64,000 bases of DNA from Chinchilla lanigera (lineage: Eukaryota > Chordata > Mammalia > Rodentia > Chinchillidae): positions 5,181,225 through 5,245,224 of the forward strand of contig NW_004955460.1 of the NCBI RefSeq assembly GCF_000276665.1, read 5' to 3'. The notes under the pieces were generated by a model. The model saw only the letters and a program-made list of their open reading frames with translations, made no database searches and had not been told where the DNA came from. Shown here one piece after another: positions 57,396 to 64,000 of this stretch. The position numbers and the translations under genes are program-made. How positions within the stretch are numbered: position 1 is the first letter of the stretch; every line of letters begins with the position of its first letter.

Positions 57396-60300
57396 TTGCT
57401 TGCGGCTGCGCCTGGTGCACTGGATAGATCAGCCCCCAGCTCACTTCCTGCCTTAATATCCACTATGTTGTGATCTACTTCACTTGACCAGGGCCCTGAG
57501 TGTTTCATTTGTATATTCCTTTGCCAGAAGCACAGTGTTTTTGAAGAGCTTCTTAATAATTCTAATAAGGGTTGAAATTTTTAGAAACAGCACAAGTCAG
57601 TAGTGTTACAGAGGTATAAATTGAAAGTAAATCTTTTGTATCCACATACTGTCATGAAGAGCTATAAGGGAATATCCTGTTTTTGGTCTTCTAGGCTTGT
57701 CTACATCGTTAATAATCTTCATCATCCAAACACTTGCCTTGTTCCAAAAGTTACAGCCTATGCCTAGGCTCTGTCTCAGATCCCAAGTTGCCCAGGAGCC
57801 TGCTGTCTCAGTCAGAAGCAAAACGTGGTACCCAGGGATCCCAAGACAAGGTTCCACCATCAGCTACCAGATGTTCACTCAGAATCTGCCTGATCCACAT
57901 CTGCTACTCCAACCTCTGCATGGCCCCACCAAGGGGCTGAGTCCTGGGTCCTCCGGAGGGGTCCCCCCTAGAGATCAGGCTGGCCCCTCATGAAAACCTT
58001 TTGTCTCTTCTATAAATCATAAAAGTCTGGATTTAAATCCTCCAAACCCCTCTCCAGGCCTGAGAGTACATGACCTCTTGCCTATGGACTGGTTAGCCCT
58101 AACTTTGTTTTAGAATTTCCCCTAACTTTGTTTTAAACATTCCATACGTAGACTAAAACAACCCATGGCATCTTTGGGAGATCAGAGACACCATCAAAGG
58201 GAGAGAAGTAGATAAGAAGAGAGAAGATATCACCATAACAAGTGTGTGGCACTAGAAATGGGTAGATATTATTAAAATGTATGGAAGGTGGTCACCATCA
58301 GTTGTGAAATTTCCAGTGAGGAATCACTCAATAATAAAACCATAACAATTCGGAAAAACACTTGTGAATTCTGATGACACAACATACCATTCATTTTCAT
58401 AACAAATTCAGTGGTTATTGGTTTTTTCTCCTAAAGTAATACTTTCTTATTGGTGAGCATCCAATAAGTAGAGGAAAATAGGCAAAAAATTCACATACCT
58501 TCCTATCAATCCGTTGCTCTGTCTATTCAGATGATTTTTCAATTCAGGACTGCACTCTACAGACATTGGTAAAGATGTCACTTCCTAAAGAGTGTAATGC
58601 TGTAGTTCAATAGTCTTTTGCTAAGCAATTCCATTTGGTTTTTCTGCAACTAAACCTGGAAAGTTCCCACTGAATTACATTCTCAGTCTTTACAAATGTA
58701 TATTTTTAAATTTTAAGGGGTCTTGTAATTCTCTAGTTAGTCAGTCTAGGGCTCCAAATTTGCATCTTTCTGCCTCAGCCTCTCAAGAGTGCTGAGCTCA
58801 CTGGTGTGTCCCACTGTGCCCACTCATATTAAGGCTTCTTGTGTGCTCTGGGTTGCCCACTTTTCTGGCTCCTCAGGACCTGGACTGGTAGAGTGCCTTG
58901 CTGCTCTACACAAGATGCCAGGATAGTTCTCATACCCGACTGTGTGCACTTGGATTTCAGCCTGAGAAGGAGTTTGGTGTGGTGGGGCTTGGTGTTGGCA
59001 CAGCCCCCTGTTAGCAGACAAGGGACTTGTGGAATCCACAGACTTCTCCCCTCCCCACACAAAGGGACTCCACAGGTCTAGCATCTACCACGGGTCCAGA
59101 GCAGAAGGTCATGGCAGGTTTAACCTCTGTCATGCAGGTCTGGTGGCACTGAGACCAGTGATGGTGCTCACCTGGAAAAGACCATAGGGAAAACAAAATA
59201 TATGTCAGACTGACAAGTAGACCAGCTCTCTCTTGAAATCTAGTAAATAATCTGCATAAAATAGCAGTAATAATAAAGATCTTCCAAAAGATTCTAAGAA
59301 CAAGTAAGAAAACAAAGGGTGTAACTTTTACTCTGGCAAAAGGACTGATGGTTGTGATATCACATAAATCAGGGTAAAGCCGGGTGTTTGATGACCAACC
59401 TGAAACTTCAGAAATGACTAATCTGGGAGAAGGGTCTGAGATGCCTTCGCTCTGTGGACTCCCCAGGAGCCCCGGCCCCATCGTGTCCTGGCACCTGCTG
59501 AGCTTCCCTCAGCTGAAGGTCTCCTCAGCTTTCTTCCTGGGCACTCAGCAGGGCAGAAGGGACTTTAAGATTTCACATATTCACGAGGTCTTCACTCGGG
59601 ATGAACATTTGTTCCCCTATTGATAAAATTGGCTGAAGGATTTTTTCCCAAAAACATGGCTTTAGTCTTGGTAGTTTTGTCCCAGTTAATCTTGGGAGAT
59701 ACAGCATGTCCACCGGCTGCACCTGAGGCCCAGCAGGGCTTCTGGTAGGATGAGGTAGCTTCAGGTTGGTAAGGGAGGGATCAGAGGTGTTTTATGGAAT
59801 GTAATTGCTTATTATCTTGGCTCCAGTGAGCTCGTAGGCTCCCAGGACAGGACTTGTGTCTAGGACAAAAAAAGGCTTGATCCATGCACAGACTTTGAGC
59901 AACTTGTGCTTGCAGAATTCTGAGGGGAAAAAAAATCCAAAAGTCATTCATGAGAGGATCAGAGAGTTTAAAGGAAAGACAACATCTGCTTAATGAATCT
60001 ACAGAGCAAACAGACGTAATGTCCCTCACCATCACAGACACAATAATTTTATGTTTATTTTGTCATTGGTAGCTGGATAATTCACAACTTCCTAGGAATG
60101 CTGAAACAAATGTTACAAGAAAAACTGCAAAATTCTTTTTCCATCTACTTTCAAACAAGGTGGAAATGCATGGGAAAAATCTGACTACAGAAATTTTTCT
60201 CCTACTGACACCTTTGCTCATGTGGACGTCTTTCCACATAGCAGCTGTGTACACAGGAAACCTAATAAAGACCCTAACAGAAGTGTAGCACATTGTAATG

Positions 60301-60490
60301 AATATACTTGGTGGTTCTTTTGTTTGATGCAGATATAGATCACTAGTTGTAAGGTGCAGCTCCTTTGATATCAGTGGTCATGAGCTTTAAGTGCCAATGG
60401 TTCTCAGGCCCCCAGGGTGCCGGCTCAAGGCTTTGAGTGACACCGCCTCTCAGTGCCCAGTGCTGCAGCTCTCACTGTTACAACACAAGC
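57396..60490 (+). repeat. V2 3' flank and V-repeat unit U3, downstream half
   Basis: 57396-58480 aligns with 32926-34014 behind V1. 58480-59690 aligns with 22009-23220 and 34015-35180, including the B1/ID dimer SINE (about 58635-58825, minus). At about 59690 it jumps to the equivalent of 25820, so about 2.6 kb present in U1 (LTR, unidentified repeats, TA tract) is absent. No gene. Confidence 0.75.
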
Positions 60491-63400
60491 TCTGAGTGTT
60501 TTGTAGTGATCACATTCTATGCTATCTATGATGGGTAGGTAGCGTCTTTTCTTTTAGTTTGTATTTTTTAATTTTTGAAACTTTTTAAAATTTTTCAAAT
60601 GGTTTTCTCTATTAGTTTGTATCTGTTTATATCATGGAAACCTCTACATATATGCAAAGATAAAATTATAAGATAGGATGCTTGTACAGTTTTTTACTCC
60701 ATTCTTCATTATTTCCCATTTATATTAAATAAATTGCAATTAGCTATACGTAACATTTTTACTTTGCTTCATTTATTCAAAACATGTTATTCAATTGAAT
60801 ACATCTATCCACCACCTCATATGCAGAATATATTATACATATTTATTTAAATTTGGTATTAGTAATTTGTGATCTGAAGCATTCAGTTTATACATTTTCA
60901 TTATTCTTTTATTTTCTGGCAACTAGATTCCACGCTTTAATTAAAATAATCCACACACTACCTCAAAATTATAAATACAGAATTTCCTATGCTCTCATGC
61001 TTTTATTTATTTATTATTTGGGGTGTGTGCCATGGATCCATTTGAAATTTGTGTATAACAATTACTGTACTAGTAGAAATAATAATGTAGGTTGATAAAT
61101 ATAGTTTCTCTTTCCCTGGTAGTCATGGTGCTGAGCACTCTAAGTATATTATCTCATTTAATCTTTTTTTTTTTTTTTTTTGGTTTTTCTCTGGTACCGG
61201 GAACTGAACTCACGACCTTGCGCTTGCCAGGCAGGCGCTTTTGCCACTGAGCTAAATCCCCAGCCCCTTCATTTAATCTTTACAAACAACACTTAAGGGT
61301 TCAAGTACCACTGAGCTTAGCAGATGAGAAATTGAGGTTGATGGCATGAACTGACTTTGCCAAGGTCGTAGAATACGAAGTGGTGGAGAGTCTAACCCAG
61401 TACTGTGATCTTAAAATGAGATGTCTTCATTCAACTTGGATTTTCTTACCTACAATGAGGGTTAATGTAATTTCACCAACGTGATGGTCATTTATATTCC
61501 TGTGGAATGAATACCTCTTTATACTCATAGCCCATTTTCTATTGAAATATTCATTTTTATTAATTTGTAAGTTGTCACAAAAACCATTTTAGAGAAATTA
61601 ACCATACAGCCAATATGCAGGAAAGATATTTCCTCATTATTGAGATTTTGAAGCTTTTACTGACTAGAAATTTGCATGTCTTCTTCATAACATCTACTAA
61701 TTTTTCCTAATAAACACTGTACTTGATGGTCTATCTCACCTGTAATTTGTATGCAGTTTATGAATGATAAATTTGAATGCTTTGTGCTTACCGTTTGATT
61801 ACACCTCCATGCTATTTGCAAGTGGTGAAGTGTTGATTCAAGAGTATTTGCTCCCATGTAGTGAGCCAGTTGCAGAGGAGAATTTACTGAGCGCTTGATC
61901 AAGCCTGGCTGCTCTGAATGTGCAGCTTCACCATCTTAAACTCTCCTGCCCCTGTGCACCTTTCTGGATTTTTCCACTGTGTCCCTCAGATCTTTCTCCT
62001 CCAGCACCAGTGTTGGCTTCTTCAGGGCTTGGCCTTCATACTCTGGTGGACGTAGCCTCTTATTTGACATTTTGATTGTTTTTTGGGGCCTTTTTTGACA
62101 TTTTGTTTAAATGTTTTTGACATTTTGTTTCATCACATGCTAGTTTGACAGCATTATTCTCCTCCCTCATTTTCAAACCATGATATTGTGTCCCAGGAAG
62201 GACCTTCCTGGCTCCAGGATGCAGTGCATGAGGACCTGTGAGATCATTGTGAACATGGCCTGGGACTCTGCTCTCTGGCTGCTCCTGAGGTAGCCTATAC
62301 TGCTGCACACATGGCTCCTTGGGCAGAGGATGAACAGTTCAAATTCCTTATCTGTCTGAGTTCACAGAGGTCATTATGTAGCAGAAGATGTTCCTCACAC
62401 CCCAAGCCAGTATACTTCAGTTTGTTAGCTAGCCAGGTAATAGTTCCTCATACAGTTTCTGTTACTTATTTTTTAAAAATCTGGTCACTGCGATTCACAG
62501 CTGTTTGCTATAATGCACATTGTGTAGACCAGTCCCCAATTGACAAGGAGTTGTGCCTCTGTACTTCCTGCTTGCTCATCCTGTATAAGCTCTAGACCCC
62601 CAGAGATCAGGGCCTGATAGTCTGGGAATGATCCAGATCAGTGCCCATGGATGTAAATAAATCTGCTGCCCAATCTGGAGTTTCTCTTTTCCATGGCAGC
62701 CACAGTGAAGGATGATTTACTTGACAGAGACCAAAACCAGAAATATCAGGGACAGTTTTCTACATTCCATAATGGATCTTTTAAACATATATTTTAATTT
62801 CTTAACAACTGTGGTGGGATAGAATCTGGAAAATCACTTTGAAGTTTTATCACTAATTACTTACACTAGTTTGATCATCTGGCTTTCCATTAATGAATCC
62901 AAATGAAATGCAGAAGTCAGTACACTCTCAGAGGGTAAAGGGCAATGGGGGATAGATGTGTTCGACATATACACCTTAACACCTCCCCAGATGTGAAAGT
63001 AGAGGAGAGGCAGAGCAATGTGTGTATTATAAAGAGTTTTAAAATATCAAAATATGTTGGATGTGTGTATGAATCTGTCAAAATGAAATCTATAAATGTG
63101 CATAAATATAACCTGATTAAAAGAAAGATGGAAGAAAAATAAATATAAGTTGCATAGGCAAAATTATATAGCATAAATATATAGCAAATATTTATTGGAA
63201 TTGAACATTCTATATTTTTAAATGAAATCTTGCAAGCCTATCTGAATATTCTCTTGACTTGAGGATGAAGAAAGCTCCTAACAAAGTGACTTGGGCACAT
63301 GCGCACATGTCAGTTTCACTTTGTGCAGTGTCTCATGCATCAACAGCGATGATCCTAGTTTTTTTAATAAGTTGGAGGCAGGGATTGTCCGGTCCATGGC

Positions 63401-63910
63401 TAGTGATTGCCCCACACTCTACTCACAGATGTGACTGTAGGTGAGGATAATAAAAAGGAATGCTCACCTCAAAAGAACATGGCAGCAGCATTAACACAGG
63501 AAACTACACTGTAATGACGTCCCTATTTCCACAAGGGACCGGTCCCTGCGATTCAGACTCTGCCTGGAACCATGTTCACACCCAGCCAGCCTCACTCCAG
63601 AGTTCTCAAGGCTCCTGGATTCTCTTCCTCTGGTGAGAGCCTGCTCCCAGAGGCCACAGGGAGGCGCTGCAGGAGCGCACAAAGGCAGAGAGACAGGCGC
63701 AGCTCCCAGGCACCGCCCCTTCTGGTCACCAAGTGGGCTGTCTTCTCAGAAAGTGCCTCAGCTACTGCTCCTGCCTGTCGCTCAGTCAGGAAGTCGAGGG
63801 TCAACTCACTCATGAAGGGACCCTTTCATGGGAGTAAGATCTGAGTTTGGAAAGGGGTTTCTGTTCTTCTCATCTGGTCTCTCTCGTTGTAAGGCCCAGG
63901 AAAATCTGCT
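60491..63910 (+). repeat. V-repeat unit U4, upstream half, including V3 promoter block
   Basis: Aligns with 26991-32438 (minus the L1) and 53640-56905. It carries a unit-specific minus-strand ID SINE (61167-61268) and the MIR-like block it interrupts. The promoter-proximal block (63280-63910) keeps the GCGCACATGTCAGTTTCACTTTG, CACCGCCCCTTCTGGTC and TCAGTCAGGAAG signals. Confidence 0.77.
61167..61268 (-). mobile_element. ID SINE, young, with target duplication
   Basis: On the + strand: poly-T, then CTCTGGTACCGGGAACTGAACTCACGACCTTGCGCTTGCC...CCCCAGCCCC. TCATTTAATCTTT flanks it (61154-61166 and 61269-61281). U2 and U3 have the empty site. Confidence 0.93.
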
Positions 63911-63953
63911 ATGCTGTGCGCTACGACAGTGCTTCTAGCTTTCTTGCCTCTGG
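63911..63953 (+). CDS. TRGV: TRGV (V3) leader exon; V exon lies beyond the window
   Basis: A 43-nt exon encoding MLCATTVLLAFLPL, with donor GTAAGT and phase 1, in the same position relative to the promoter block as in V1 and V2. Residues 3-7 diverge from the WAVAL of the other two. The window ends 47 bases into the intron, so whether V3 is functional cannot be judged. Confidence 0.88.
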
Positions 63954-64000
63954 GTAAGTGGGTGCGATAGTTGCTCCTGAGATATTTTTCCCCGAACCAT

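Overview
The window is part of a T-cell receptor gamma (TRG) locus from a rodent genome, with all immune genes on the + strand. The constant-region exons, the V-gamma segments with recombination signals, and the repeat content support this. The repeats are tRNA-Ala-derived ID SINEs, B1/ID dimer SINEs, ERVL-MaLR solo LTRs and rodent-type L1. The ID subfamily (3' core ending GGTACCGG) suggests a castorimorph such as a kangaroo rat or beaver, but that is tentative.

Layout. 1-7.2 kb: a three-exon TRGC gene whose exon 1 has lost the second Ig-domain cysteine (Phe codon at 1698-1700). 7.9-12.7 kb: a block (X') that is an old inverted copy of 47.6-51.85 kb (X). Its best-conserved part, 8.19-8.9 kb, carries a RUNX site abutting a Myb site and is my candidate for the 3' C-gamma enhancer. 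12.7-17.2 kb: repeat-rich DNA with two tandem perfect-stem hairpins and a mariner relic. 17.2-27.0 kb: a V-repeat unit (U1) whose V gene is missing and whose centre is an antisense L1. 27.0-39.2 kb: a second unit (U2) with an intact-looking V segment (V1, 32439-32886). 39.2-46.5 kb: a dead constant gene (exon 2 and exon 3 relics, exon 1 not found). 47.1-47.6 kb: an ERVL-type LTR. 47.6-51.85 kb: block X. 52.3-60.5 kb: unit U3 with V2 (56906-57356). 60.5-64 kb: unit U4, with the V3 leader exon at 63911-63953 and its V exon beyond the window.

The simplest reading is two paralogous cassettes of the form C - X - V-unit - V-unit. Cassette A is TRGC, X', U1 (V lost), U2/V1. Cassette B is psi-C, X (opposite orientation), U3/V2, U4/V3. 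Rodent TRG loci are known to be built from repeated V-J-C cassettes. No J segment was recognised, so the J for the left C must lie left of the window, and the V segments would have to join J-C elements outside it. The 100-N run at 11237-11336 looks like a false assembly gap inside one ID element.

No ordinary non-immune gene was found. Most other open frames are chance frames or relics of transposons.
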